Made by a program: the position numbers and the translations under genes
Shown: piece after piece, positions 35,105 to 45,415 of the stretch
Layout of the letters: every line of letters starts with the position of its first letter
How positions within the stretch are numbered: position 1 is the first letter of the stretch
The notes under the pieces: model-generated
The model's database searches: none
What the model saw: the letters and a program-made list of their open reading frames with translations, nothing else
Told to the model about the DNA's origin: nothing
Source of the DNA: Eublepharis macularius
Taxonomy: Eukaryota > Chordata > Lepidosauria > Squamata > Eublepharidae
Reading direction: 5' to 3'
DNA: 64,000 nucleotides
NCBI RefSeq assembly: GCF_028583425.1
Contig: NC_072801.1
Span: 15,334,001-15,398,000, forward strand

Positions 35105-35470
35105 AAGGGCTGATTTCTTATGTTGCTCTAATTCTCATGGCCTGAACTAAAAATTTGGCTAAAATGAGTAAGTTTTCCACTCTTGAGTCTGTTAGCAATA
35201 TCCAGTGTAGACTCTTCCAGTGTAATATCATAAGGCTGATCCGTTTCTGTCCCTCCTTGTTGTACCAGGGACATTCAAATAAAACATGGGTTACAGATTT
35301 GATAGCACCCAGACCACAGCCACAAGGTCTATTGGAGAAAGGTATACCCACAATGCAACCTTCAGAGGCTGCAAAAGCTTAGCGTTGCAAGCTATATTTT
35401 GGAAATGTTAAGCCAAAGAAATACATTGGAATTGTAAAACTTGGAGAGATCCCCATATAGAGGGAAGAAG
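35105..35470 (-). pseudogene. LINE C-terminal end with Cys/His motif
   Basis: A minus-strand frame contains CGCGLGAIKSVTHVLFECPWYN followed by LLTDSRVENLLILAKFL. The C.CG...H.LF.CP.Y arrangement is the C-terminal Cys/His region of several non-LTR retrotransposons. It appears to be the part downstream of what is preserved at 3186-3558. Truncated. Confidence 0.6.
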
Positions 35471-35795
35471 AAACCCTCCTGGCTCTACAGATGGTGCTGT
35501 TCCTGTCTATCTTCATAATTAATTCCTTGATGGTTTTATGAGCTGAAGGCCATCCTAGAGTAGTGATTACATCCTCTGAACATTACATAATATTCAGTTT
35601 TCTTTCTATGGCTTAGCTTTGCACACTAGACTAGTTATCATGCTTCATGTGAAACAGTCAGCTGTTGGTCTCTGAGACAATTGTTTTGAGCTTCATGTTG
35701 TCAATCAGATTTTATGTAATGATAACGGAGACCATCGCTTGGCCAAATTTCATGTCCAGAACTGTGATCTTAACTCCTGTCTTCTGTTATAGATC

Positions 35796-36070
35796 CAGAG
35801 GAGTTAGCCGTGTTAGTCTGTAGTAGCAAACTAGTAAAGAGTCCAGTAGCACCTTTAAGACTAACCAACTTTACTGTAGCATAAGCTTTCGAGAATCACA
35901 GTTCTCTTTGTCAGATGCATGGAGGGTATGAAGAAACTGACTAGATGAGTCTCTAGCCAGTCTCTTCATACCCTCCAAACATCTGACAAAGAGAACTGTG
36001 GTTCTTGAAAGCTTATGCTACAGTAAAGTTGGTTAGTCTTAAGGGTGCTACTGGACTCTTATCTTCTGTT
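35796..36070. repeat. Foldback repeat, arms about 98 bp
   Basis: Arm 35837-35934 (AAGAGTCCAGTAGCACCTTT...) is the close complement of 35963-36060 (...AAGGGTGCTACTGGACTCTT). The arms share AGCATAAGCTTTCGAGAA and its complement with the hairpin at 47922-48102. ATCCAGAGGAGTTAGCCGTG at 35793-35812 is also found, in complement, beyond the other copy (about 48120). Family known to me only as a common lizard repeat. Confidence 0.85.
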
Positions 36071-36514
36071 CGTAGTAGTGTTGCTGCAGTGGTGGGATGC
36101 AAATAAAACCAAACCTTCCAATGGCCACATTCTCTTCACTGTGTTTCTTCATAGAAATGTGAAGAGGAGGCTCTGGAATTTCTATTAGCCGCTTGAAGAT
36201 CTGGCGGAATAACAAGAGAATTCTGTGAACAAATCACAAGTTAGAAAAATCTTAATGTACCATATTACATCACACACAAGGCTGTTTGCTTTGAATACGT
36301 TTTCCTATACAGATTTATTCTGTACGATCTTCGGCCCAAGGAAAAGGAATTGCATTTTTGTCGTAATTATGTTAGTACGTAAAGTGTACACGAGGAGTAT
36401 GCATGTACAGTAGAAATGCAGGAAATATTGATTATTTTTCTATTCAAGAGAAAGAATTCCGTGTTTGTAACCATGCTTAAGTGTTCTGAATAAAACAGCA
36501 GGTTGAACATATTC

Positions 36515-36665
36515 ATTAAACATGAAGGTGCTTTATATTGAGTCAAGCTCAAAGATGAAGGATGTTTACCTATTTGCAGTCGTTTAACTGGAGCTGCTGG
36601 AGACTGAATCTGAGACCTTCTACATGAAAAGCAGTTGCTGTGTAATTGGGCCACAGGGCCGCCCC
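36515..36665 (-). repeat. tRNA-derived SINE, minus strand, internal deletion
   Basis: The plus strand reads GAAGGTGCTTTATATTGAGT (complement of the 3' end seen at 5380-5400), then CGTTTAACTGGAGCTGC, GACTGAATCTGAGACCTTCT (B-box complement) and GGGCCACAGGGCCGCCCC (A-box side). The body is shorter than in the copies at 2294 and 4754. Confidence 0.7.
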
Positions 36666-36694
36666 ATATTTCCTCCTATCTTGGAAAAATAAAA

Positions 36695-36854
36695 GATTGC
36701 TCCTCAGAGGGTTTGTTAATTTCTTCTTTGCCTCCTAGAAGGCTCTGTCAGTTATTAACAAACCCTCTGAGAAGCATCTTTGCCATCTTTGTAGAGAGGT
36801 GAAATTAACTCTCTGAGGAGCAATCTTCACCAGCTCTGTAGAGAGAGGTGAAAT
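36695..36854. repeat. Inverted plus direct repeat cluster
   Basis: GATTGCTCCTCAGAGGGTTT (36695) is complementary to AAACCCTCTGAGAAGC (36760), and again to CTCTGAGGAGCAATC (36810-36824). The unit CTCTGAGAAGCATCTTTGCC (36766) recurs at 36810, each ending in GAGAGGTGAAATT. Two tandem units of about 40-45 bp lie beside one inverted copy. Confidence 0.8.
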
Positions 36855-36863
36855 TCATACTAC

Positions 36864-37065
36864 GGCCATTTTCATACGTGCGCGTAACCTCATGACATGA
36901 AGCGTCTTCCTAGCGCAATTTCCCAGCACGATCCCCTTTAATGGTGCAATGACGTCAGAAAACGCACCATTAAACGGGATCTTGCTGGGAAATGGCGCTA
37001 GGAAGACATTTTATGCTGTGAGTTTTGTGCGATTTTCTGGAGGGTTAAGGCGTGTGAAAACAGCC
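36864..37065. mobile_element. Palindromic MITE, 'GGCCATTTTCATACG' type
   Basis: Left GGCCATTTTCATACGTGCGC and right GGCGTGTGAAAACAGCC are imperfect inverted ends. AGCGTCTTCCTAGCGC and GCGCTAGGAAGAC, and TTAATGGTGC and GCACCATTAA, pair inside. The flank is TAC on both sides (36861-36863 and 37066-37068). CpG-containing words are unusually frequent for this window. Confidence 0.7.
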
Positions 37066-37143
37066 TACGTTTCCCAGCTAACATTGTGTCTCCCTTCACT
37101 TGAACATCTTTGTGTAATTCGTCTCATGTAGTTTAGCTCTCAG

Positions 37144-37403
37144 CAGGGCTTTTTTTCAGGGGCAACGCGGGGGAACGGAGTTCCGGAACCTCTTGAAAAT
37201 GGTCACATGGCTGGTGGCCCCGCCCCCTGATCTCCAGACAGAGGGGAGTTGAGATTGCCCTCCACGCCGCTCAGCGTCACGGAGGGCAATCTCAACTCCC
37301 CTCTGTCTGGAGATCAGGGGGCGGGGCCACCGGCCATGTGACCATTTTCTCCGAGGGCAACCCACTGAGTTCCACCACCTCTTTTCCCAGAAAAAAAGCC
37401 CTG
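37144..37403. mobile_element. Nonautonomous hAT element, family A copy 4
   Basis: Termini CAGGGCTTTTTTTCAGG and CAGAAAAAAAGCCCTG. Perfect 8-bp duplication GCTCTCAG (37136-37143 and 37404-37411). From GAAAATGGTCACATGGC (37195) to GCCATGTGACCATTTTC (37350) the interior is a near-perfect hairpin of about 70-bp arms. No transposase. Confidence 0.95.
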
Positions 37404-37411
37404 GCTCTCAG

Positions 37412-38494
37412 TGTGTGTGATTGACAGGCCTAAGGTCACTCAGCGTGTCTCCATGGCAGAGTGGCCATTTGACCTAAGAACTAAGGTGCTGTTTAACCTT
37501 TCCATTTACTGACTTCTTAGTGAGGACAAATCTTTATTTTTCACAAACCAAAAACCATTAAAAAAAGTTTTAATGTGAACAGGCATCTAGAAGTGTGACA
37601 TATTTGTTTTCTTCTAAGATTTTCAGATACATTTGATCATGAGGGGCATTCCCTTGGTAATAATGCGTTAGAGCTTTGTATGCTTTTTTTTTCATTTTTT
37701 TTTTAAAACCAACCAACCAAACAAACAAAAACAATGTACAGAAGTAAAATAGAACAACAACAAAGTCTTAGTGAACTATATACAATTATATGCATAGATG
37801 TGAAATTTGTGAAATGCTTTAGTTTTTATACAGGAATAAGGAAATTAGATAATAAACGTCATGCCAATATAGTTAAAACAAAGACAACTAGCATTTTTTT
37901 TCAATTATTTGATAGTCGTTGCTTCAAATCTGAGTAACAAAAAGTAAATGCTTAGGAGAGCTTTGTATGCTTAGCTGTGCCGATGGTCTGTTTCAAACAA
38001 GCCCTCTCTAGACAAGTCTTCAGTCTGCCGTGACTTCATCTTGTAGGGAGATGAGGCTGCACAACCCCAAGTGAATATCTGCTTGTTTCCCAATGGATGT
38101 TATTTTAAAATGTTTGCCTAATATTTAAATTGTACCAATCTGGGAGCCAGAACCTCATTGTGGTCAATTTAAAATGGATAAAGTGGCACCCATATTGCAT
38201 GATGGTTGTGAAACCCATCCCTAGAGAATAACCAACGTCTGTCCTTGATAATGCACATATTGGTGTGGATCTTAAAAATTCAGAGTAAAAGAAGAGTCAA
38301 GGCATTTGTAGCTTCTTCATGGGACTATCAACAGTTGCTGTGGTTTTATTAGCTCAGTTTCCTACTTTTTTCTCCTTACAGTAAAAATCATTTATTGGGG
38401 GCTAGACTTTAGATCTAGTGATACTTCTCACTACTCATGGAACACTTTGAGAGCTGTCTTGTCTCCCAAGTGTCCTCAGAAACAGATTAGTCCA
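37412..38494. other. No recognised feature
   Basis: A T-run followed by an AACC/AAAC-rich stretch lies at 37686-37735. Otherwise AT-rich with no nameable repeat or exon. Confidence 0.4.
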
Positions 38495-38755
38495 ATAATA
38501 ATAAATAATAACATTCGATTTATATACTGCCCTTCAGGACAACTTAACACCCACTCAGAGCTGTTTACAAAGTATGTCGTTATTATCCCCACAACAACAA
38601 TCACCCCGTGAGGTGGATGGGGCTGAGAGAGCTCCTAGAAGCTATGACTGACCCATAGTCACCTAGCTGTCTTCAAGTGGAGAAGTGGGGAATCAAACCT
38701 GGTTTTCCAGATTAGGGTCCCATGCTGTTAACCACTACACCAACCTGCCATACCA
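38495..38755 (-). repeat. Squamate tRNA SINE, minus strand
   Basis: The plus strand shows the complement in order: TTATATACTGCCCTTCAGGA, CCCCGTGAGGTGGATGGGGC, CACCTAGCTGTCTTCAAGTG, GAGAAGTGGGGAATCAAACC (B-box complement) and GTTAACCACTACACCAACC. Same subtype as the copy at 2932. Confidence 0.8.
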
Positions 38756-39389
38756 CTATGACTTATAGCCATGTTAAGTAATAGATAATATACATTATCA
38801 TATAAAATATAAGCCTCTTGGACCGTCCAACATGCCTTGGCCTGCTCTCTCTTGGCCCCATCTCTTTGATATGCTCATAACCCCATCTTTTTGGGTTATC
38901 TGCAGTGTCCCAGTTCTGGCAACTGTGTTTTCTTTTTGCAAAGAAATGCAGAAGTTCAGGTGTAGCCACTGAAAGTACCATCAGGAGCAACAAATGAATA
39001 GAAACAAGGGATAGCAGATACGGGGAGGGAGTAGAGTTGACTGACAGTTTGAGTAATTCTGGATTATAGCTTTGCACAGATTTCATAGAGAGCGTTTGAG
39101 TTGTTAAGGGGCAGCAGCTTTTACCCTGTAGTCCTGCAGCTGAGATGTGTGTTATGGTTTGCTATTGACTCTACAACCCCCTGCTGCCTTTTACTCCCCC
39201 CCCCTTACTTTTCTCTTTTTTTAGCCCCATACAATGACTTGTTATGTAAAATACCAGCCAGAGTGAGAGACACAGAGAGGAGGGAGAGAGATTCTTTAGT
39301 GTCGGAATCTGAGTCACATGGGGCTGTTTTATTTCCCCCCTCTGCTAATCTCGTTTCTATAGAAACAGGATTGGGGGAAAAGACAAGCG

Positions 39390-39422
<33 letters not shown>

Positions 39423-41924
39423 TTAAGGTGATGGGTGAGGAAATATGGGTGGCAAATGAAGAGGAAGGTCTAGTTTGGGGGTAGGATTGAAACCTAGCCA
39501 GAATAGGATGTGTGGGGAGGGGTGGGGGGAGACATCAACCATTGGAGTGGGTTTGACCAGCAGACATCTGGGTGTTTGCCTTAGATTCAGTGTGTGTATA
39601 ACATGCATTTTGGGGGAGAAGGTGTTTGAAACATTTTCTGAAGTGAATCCATCCTTCTGAGAAGAAGCAAAAAGAAGAGACTCAAGTATTAGCAGGTGAG
39701 TGGGAAAGCAGCTGCAGTGGTTGGGGGACTTGGTTTAGTCATATATTTGGCACTTGCTCCTAACTGGAGGCAGAGCCAGCTGGCAAGGGGTCCCACTCCC
39801 CAGGACGCTGATTGGCCAGTGTTCTTTGTCTCCTTCCCCCCACCTACCTACCCAGCAAAACTCTTAAGTATGTTGGCATGGAGATAGAGCATGGCGGTAT
39901 GTCTCCAGTTTGTCTAGCTGCTTAGATAAGTGTATGCATGATGCTGGCTATCTAGGTGGAAAGAAGGCTTCAGCTTAGCGGAATCAACATTTTATGGGTT
40001 TCTAGACTGATTACTTTGAAGGGGGGATGGGAGGTCCTATCTCTGTATTCAGTTGCAATTCTTGTAGAACTTTAACTGTTTCCCCCTCCTTCCCCCCCTC
40101 CTCCTCAAGCCTCCTTCCAATATGGTTGTGTTCCAGATCTGCTTAGTATTTTTGTCTGCCTCCATGAAAATTTACAAGCTGTGGACGGGACGGTTCCACT
40201 GGACTGGTAATGAATACAGCCAGCACTGTTCTCACGGGTTTGACTCTGGGATGCAACTGCCGTCCTGGTTGCTAAGTGCTTTGACTACAGAGGTACATGT
40301 GTTTGGGACACTGATCCTCATGCCTAGAGAGGATTGTGCTCTTCCAAAAAACGTTCTTCCAGGCTGCTTTGGGGAGCACATGTGCCAACATGCAGGTGGA
40401 CTGTAAAGGTTGCTTCCATGCCTCCTGATTCCTGCTAGCCACATGTTCCTTTCCAAGTGGCTGGCTTATTTGTAGACTGTATCCAAGTGCAAGTATCCAG
40501 TGGCTGCTTTGGCTATGCATCTTCCCTGTGCTGACTTGAAGTTGTGTATAAAAATGGCACACCTGTACGCAGAACTTCGGTGGCTATATACAGTGGGTCC
40601 ACCTTCTAGATGCGTGGCCTTTCCGAAGCTGCTGAACCAACTTTGGTGCTGCCTACACAGATTCCTGGTGTGTTGGAAATGAGTGTGTGTTGCCTGCAGG
40701 CTTTTTGGATATGCCTCGCTTTCTTTCGCCAAAGCATATTAAAGTTGTTGTGAATGTTCTGGTTTTTGGGGTTCTTTCAAAGCATAAGAACCATAGCTTC
40801 CATTTTTGTCATAAAAGCCATTCCTGATCTGTGCAGCTGTCTGAGCTGCTTTCAGATATGTTAGGTATCGTTGGAAGGGAGAGTGGAGGGTGGAGAGGAG
40901 TTGCTAGAATGTAATATGTATATATCAAATTTGTGCATGCAGGGATAACTCGCTTGTGATTTTTGGAACATATGGCATTGGCTACTTGCTAGCATTGATT
41001 TGAAACCACAGGATTGCTTTAAGAGCCTGGACTCTTTTCATCTGTCTCTAACTGGACTTGCTGAGACTAGGGGTGCAAAAGAAAACAACCCCTCCCTTAC
41101 ATAAAGCCGAGATCTGATGAAGCTATCAGATGGACAAACTGTTGCAGCCTCATGTCCAGACATATAATCCGTTGATTAACTTACATCTGGGTTCAGCCGA
41201 GATGCAGGTTGCTTGTGTGTTTCTGTTAGATGGGTTGTGGCTTCACTCTCGCACCAACGGTGAGCAGTGTGGGAGGCTCTGGAAGCGGGGCTGGTGCTCC
41301 ATGCAGGAAGCCATTTGTAGATTAGCGACTAATTCTGCCAATCAGCCCACACAGTCTTTTCCACACCATTGCAAGACCCTGCCGGAGAATGTCTTACAGC
41401 TTTGTGGCGGAAACTGTGTGATAAAGACTTAAGTGCATTTGCCAGGCTCTCCCCATGCAGGGCACCTGTCGTACAGATGCACTTTCAAGCTGCTTCTGTT
41501 GCTCAGAGGAAGCGGGGCTTGGCATCGGTTGGTATTCAGCCGGCATAAAAGAAGATTGCACAATCTGGGGTGGTGGCCTTATTTGGTGTCAACTGTAGGT
41601 GCTGCCACTGAATTTTGAAGGGTCATGCTTCTTTCTAAGCTGTTGCCAACTTTGTCCCAAAGCAAAACTTGAGATGGACTTGGGGAGTGCTGTTTAAGAA
41701 AAGTATCTATGGTTAATTATAACAGAAGTTAAGAGAATATCAGGAAGGTTATAAGCATTTCTGAGGAGGAGTTCAGATATTTCTTTGTGATATAGTTAGT
41801 GGTTGCTGGTTTGGCCCCGGAGAATAATTGACACAGAAGGGGGTTATATTGGGGCGATTTCTGATGATGCAGAGGAAAGCAAGTGTCTGTGCTATACAGG
41901 AAGTCTCCTAATCTGCCTGATACT
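38756..41924. other. Repeat-poor block; possible regulatory or noncoding exon sequence
   Basis: No repeat family was recognised in over 3 kb, which is unusual for this window. It contains a 14-bp perfect palindrome GTTTCTATAGAAAC (39353-39366), a (GA)n tract (39391-39421) and a purine-rich stretch ending in a consensus-like splice donor AGCAG|GTGAGT after 39695. No coding frame with a recognisable domain was found. It could be a noncoding first exon region, or simply unique intergenic or intronic DNA. Confidence 0.35.
39391..39421 (+). repeat. (GA)n purine tract
   Basis: About 15 GA dinucleotides with one GG interruption. Follows a CpG-containing word at 39385-39391. Confidence 0.85.
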
Positions 41925-42112
41925 GGCTGTTTCCACACGGCTTACCTTGTTTGGAAAACAAGCGAAATCTCTCGTGAAATCTCACGAGAAGACGTTATCA
42001 CGTGAGAATAGTGTCTTCTCGCAAGATTTCGCATGAGAACAGCATCTTCTTGTGCGATTTCATGCGAGATTTCGCTGTTTTCTGGAACAAGGTAAGCCGT
42101 GTGGAAACGGCC
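41925..42112. mobile_element. Palindromic MITE, 'GGCTGTTTCCACACGGC' type
   Basis: Left GGCTGTTTCCACACGGCTTA and right TAAGCCGTGTGGAAACGGCC are near-perfect inverted ends. CCTTGTTTGGAAAAC pairs with GTTTTCTGGAACAAGG. The interior repeats CGAGATTTC/GAAATCTCGTG words. No target duplication is evident. Same general type as 36864-37065 and 59465-59590. Confidence 0.8.
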
Positions 42113-43379
42113 ACAGAGTCCTGTATAGTTTGTACATTTGCATAACCTACATCAAAAGCATGCCTTCGCGGTAGTTGCTTGCAGGCCTGTGGATCTGACC
42201 TTGCATCTCCCCACCAAAAAATGCCTCAGGATGAGGCAGGTAGGGAGCACACACTGAGCCCAAAAGTATATGTAAAGCTAGATGAGAAAACTGCACAGCC
42301 TGGTCTGGTACTGTAATAATCTCTGTCAGCTGGCTCGTAGAATACAGTGCTAAAGCATTTTTCTGACACTGTGCTGAGGTTTTAAGGGGACAGGCTGTGC
42401 TGGAGCAGCACATCCCATCTGCTAAGTTCCATGCTGGTATTAGTCAAGAATAGTTCCCTGTTTTGATATAGCTGGAATGTACTAAACTTTGTTTCCAAAT
42501 CAGCTTGAAAATTGTTAGAAAGATACCAGTGCCCCCAGAGGCATTAGTCCAGAGGCAAGCAGCCTCTTCGTTGCCCTGGGCTTCTTTAAAAATAGCATGG
42601 CCTGTAAGGGCATGAATGGGCTTTGGCTTTGTCCATGCCAGCCAGACATGCCCTGTAACGGTTCCTGAGCTCTCTTGCAAGAGGCAGTCGAAAATTATAG
42701 CCAAGCTCTTGTGAGGAGAAAGAATCTCGTAGGAGTTTGGGAACTGGCATGCCCACCTTGCCACACTGCTTTTGAAGATGTAACTAAGGACAATTGCCTC
42801 CTCCAGCTTTAACTAGGAAATTGCCATCAGGCAGCTGGGCGAGACAGGAGGTTGTCACCTCCCAAGTATGCTGCCTGGGGCGACTGCCTTGGATAATTTC
42901 ATTATAGAACCAGCCCTGAGGAGCGCAGAGAAGACACTGACGAACATGAAACTGGAGGCAAAATTCAGCTTCCTGAACCTCTTGACTTACATTATAAAGG
43001 CCAGTTTCTAATTCTGATAGTCGAGAAGTTATGCTTTCAACTGTAATGCCTGAGGAAGTGTCAGAAGCCAAGGAACTAGTCAAAAAGGATGCATGGAGAC
43101 ATACGTAACCCCAACATGGAAGTTCAGCCGTTGCATTCGAAGCACATATACAATCTTCTTCTCCAAATGGAGCTTTGATGAAGGCGCTTTATCTTATTTG
43201 CAACTAAAGCTGGATTTACATAGCTCTCATTGGCCAGCCTCTGGTTTGAGTTGTGACGTTACTTCTCCTTCCCTGGAGCAGACCTTTGCGTAGCACTGGT
43301 TGGCTAGCCCTTGTGTCAGTCATGATGGCACCTACCCCAGCTCTGCAGGGCATTTTGTTCCCAGGGAGAAGTCGGTGTG
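42113..43379. other. No recognised feature
   Basis: No nameable repeat or exon. Minus-strand open frames of 88-106 codons have no known domain. Confidence 0.4.
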
Positions 43380-43590
43380 TTGTGGCTTGAATGTCAGACT
43401 AGGACCAGAGATACCTGGCTCAAATGCCTTTTCATCCACAAAGCTGACTCGACCTTGGCCACTAGCAGTCTTTCAGCCTAAGCTACCTCACAGGGTTGTT
43501 GTAAGAATGAAATTGGGGGAGGGACTGTGGCCCCTAATTTGGATCATGTATGGCACCAGTAGGGTTCAGTATTCTTCAAGAGTGTGCAGT
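43380..43590 (+). repeat. Degraded Sauria-type SINE
   Basis: GTGGCTTGAATGTCAGACTA and CCTGGCTCAAATGCC (B-box-like) are followed by CTTTCAGCCTAAGCTACCTC, ACAGGGTTGTTGTAAGAATG and GGGGGAGGGACTGTGG. The order matches Sauria SINEs but many positions differ, so it is an old copy. Confidence 0.6.
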
Positions 43591-43856
43591 TTCCGAGAAT
43601 AGTGGGAAATACAAAAAACAGAATAAGAAAATTTCAACTTAACAGTTTCTTTTCACATAGAATGCTGCTAGCTTTTTGCCTAATTAGTCTTGGCTTGGTT
43701 CATAGTTCTAGTTGAGTTAATTATACAGTTTCTGTGCTGGACAGATGAAATAGACTAAGGACATACCAGAAAGCAGTTATTCCTTGATGTTAGGAGAAAT
43801 CATACAGGGGCTGATATCATATTGGCTTGCATTGACTTGCCATCGCCTATAAGTTA

Positions 43857-44060
43857 GGGGTGCCAGCTCCAGGAAGGGAAATTCTTGATGAATTTGAGTT
43901 GGAGCCTGTAGAGGGCAAGGTTTGGGAGGGGAGGAGCCTCAGTGGGGTATAATGCCATAGAGTTCACTTTCCAGTGCAACCATTTTCTCCAGGGAAACTG
44001 ATCTTTGTCACCTGAAGATCAATTGAAATGCCTGCCAACCTGCAGGTTGGTAATCGTAGT
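43857..44060 (-). repeat. Interspersed repeat F, copy 1
   Basis: The copy reads AGGGGTGCCAGCTCCAGG, then GGGGAGGAGCCTCAGTGGGG, TATAATGCCATAGAGTTCAC, and AACCTGCAGGTTGGTAATCG. Taken in complement it matches the copy at 59678 (GGCTCTATGGAATTAGACCC, TGAGGTCCCTC). Ends resemble short inverted repeats (GGGTTG../..CAACCC type). The family is not named here. Confidence 0.65.
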
Positions 44061-45224
44061 GTAAGTGGACTTCTGCCAAGCATGTTAGCCATCTTTATCA
44101 TACCTAAGCTTGCCGAGGAAGTAAAGAATGGAATGCCTAGACCTAAGTATTCTTCGACTGTGACTCCCTCCTCTTACAACTGGCTCAGAGACGAGCCTAG
44201 AGATGCTAATATAGTCCCATTTGTGCAGCTAAGCCATCTGCCTCTTACGAAAACCCAGTGTATTTCTGTTAGGAAGGATGGTATAAAAGTGTAAGAAGTG
44301 TCACCTTTTCAGCCTCATTTTGGTTGACAATTCTCCTGTCCTCAACTTCCTTCTTTAATTTGCTAAGTTGAAGGCTTTTTCAAGGACATAGTTCAGGAGG
44401 GCACAGCTGCAAGGCACCCTATGGGCAGCAAATCGCTCATACAAAGGCAGAGAAGTACAGATTTAGCATTAAATTGATGAAATTGAGCGTGTGACTTTTT
44501 TCACTATTTTTGAAGGTTGGAAAAATGAATGAAGTAGAACAAGAAGGATTTTTTTAAAAAAGAAAGAAATCAAGTTCACAATAGCCTCTGTAGCCAGCAT
44601 CCACTGTGCAAACTATAGACGTTCACAGTTTTTCAATTATTATTGCCTCCAGAGCTCACCATGCCATGCAGCCCGTCAGAAGAGCTAATGTCACTCAGTT
44701 CTAAATGCAGGACTGCAAAAATTAACAAACTTCGAATCCACCCTGTGAATATGTCTGAGTGGTGGATTGCAAGTCATAGAAGACATCTCAACATGAGAAA
44801 AATAGTTGAAGAGTCTGAACATTAAAATAAGCAAGTAAAAACTCTGAGCAAATAAATTCCCTAGCAGGGGGCGGGGCGGGGGCGGAGAGGATATCCCAGC
44901 CTTGTAATCTTCCTGTGGATGAATTATTCTTATTCTTCAGCTAAATATTTCCTAGTTTATAAGGCAAGAGCTAGAATCTGTTATGTGCTATAAAATCAGA
45001 TATTTAAATGCCACGTTGACTACACAGGTTACAGTCTTCAAACTACTTTGGACCGCACCCTTCTGTTAGTTGTTTTTGAACATTAGCCACTGTATTATGG
45101 CCTTGAAGGATATCCATGCTTAGGGTACCCTTGCACAAAGAACTTGCCTTCCAGAAATTGTAACAGTCCATATTGTGTGCATGTTTACAGAGAAGCAAGC
45201 CCCATAAATCGATTGGGGATTACT
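44061..45224. other. Unrecognised; GC-rich G-run cluster at 44866-44883
   Basis: GGGGGCGGGGCGGGGGCGG at about 44867-44885 is a potential G-quadruplex or Sp1-type GC box in otherwise AT-rich DNA. No other nameable feature. Confidence 0.4.
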
Positions 45225-45415
45225 GTCAAATGTTCACAGCAGCGCAGCCTTACAATGCAGTGCCCAGAAATAAATCAATAGAACTTAGTCCCTAGTAAGA
45301 ATACTTAGGAATATAGCCCAAGAGTAAAATCTTAAGCAGAGTTACCCCAGTCTAAGCTAATTGAAATCAATGGGCTTAGATGGGAGTAAGTCTGCTTAGG
45401 ATTTCACTGTTAGTG
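45225..45415. repeat. Dispersed repeat with stem 'TAAGCAGAGTTACCCC'
   Basis: TTAAGCAGAGTTACCCCAGT (45333) is nearly complementary to GGGAGTAAGTCTGCTTAGGA (45380), with AATTGAAATCAATGGG between. Words such as GAATACTTAGGAATATAGCC precede it. These are typical of a very common old reptile repeat. Orientation not assigned. Confidence 0.55.

Noticed and set aside
39353-39366. Definite RFX X-box
   Set aside because: The palindrome deviates from the consensus at inner positions, so it is only mentioned as a resemblance.
44866-44885. CpG-island promoter
   Set aside because: The GC-rich run is under 25 bases in AT-rich DNA; no island-scale CpG enrichment is visible.
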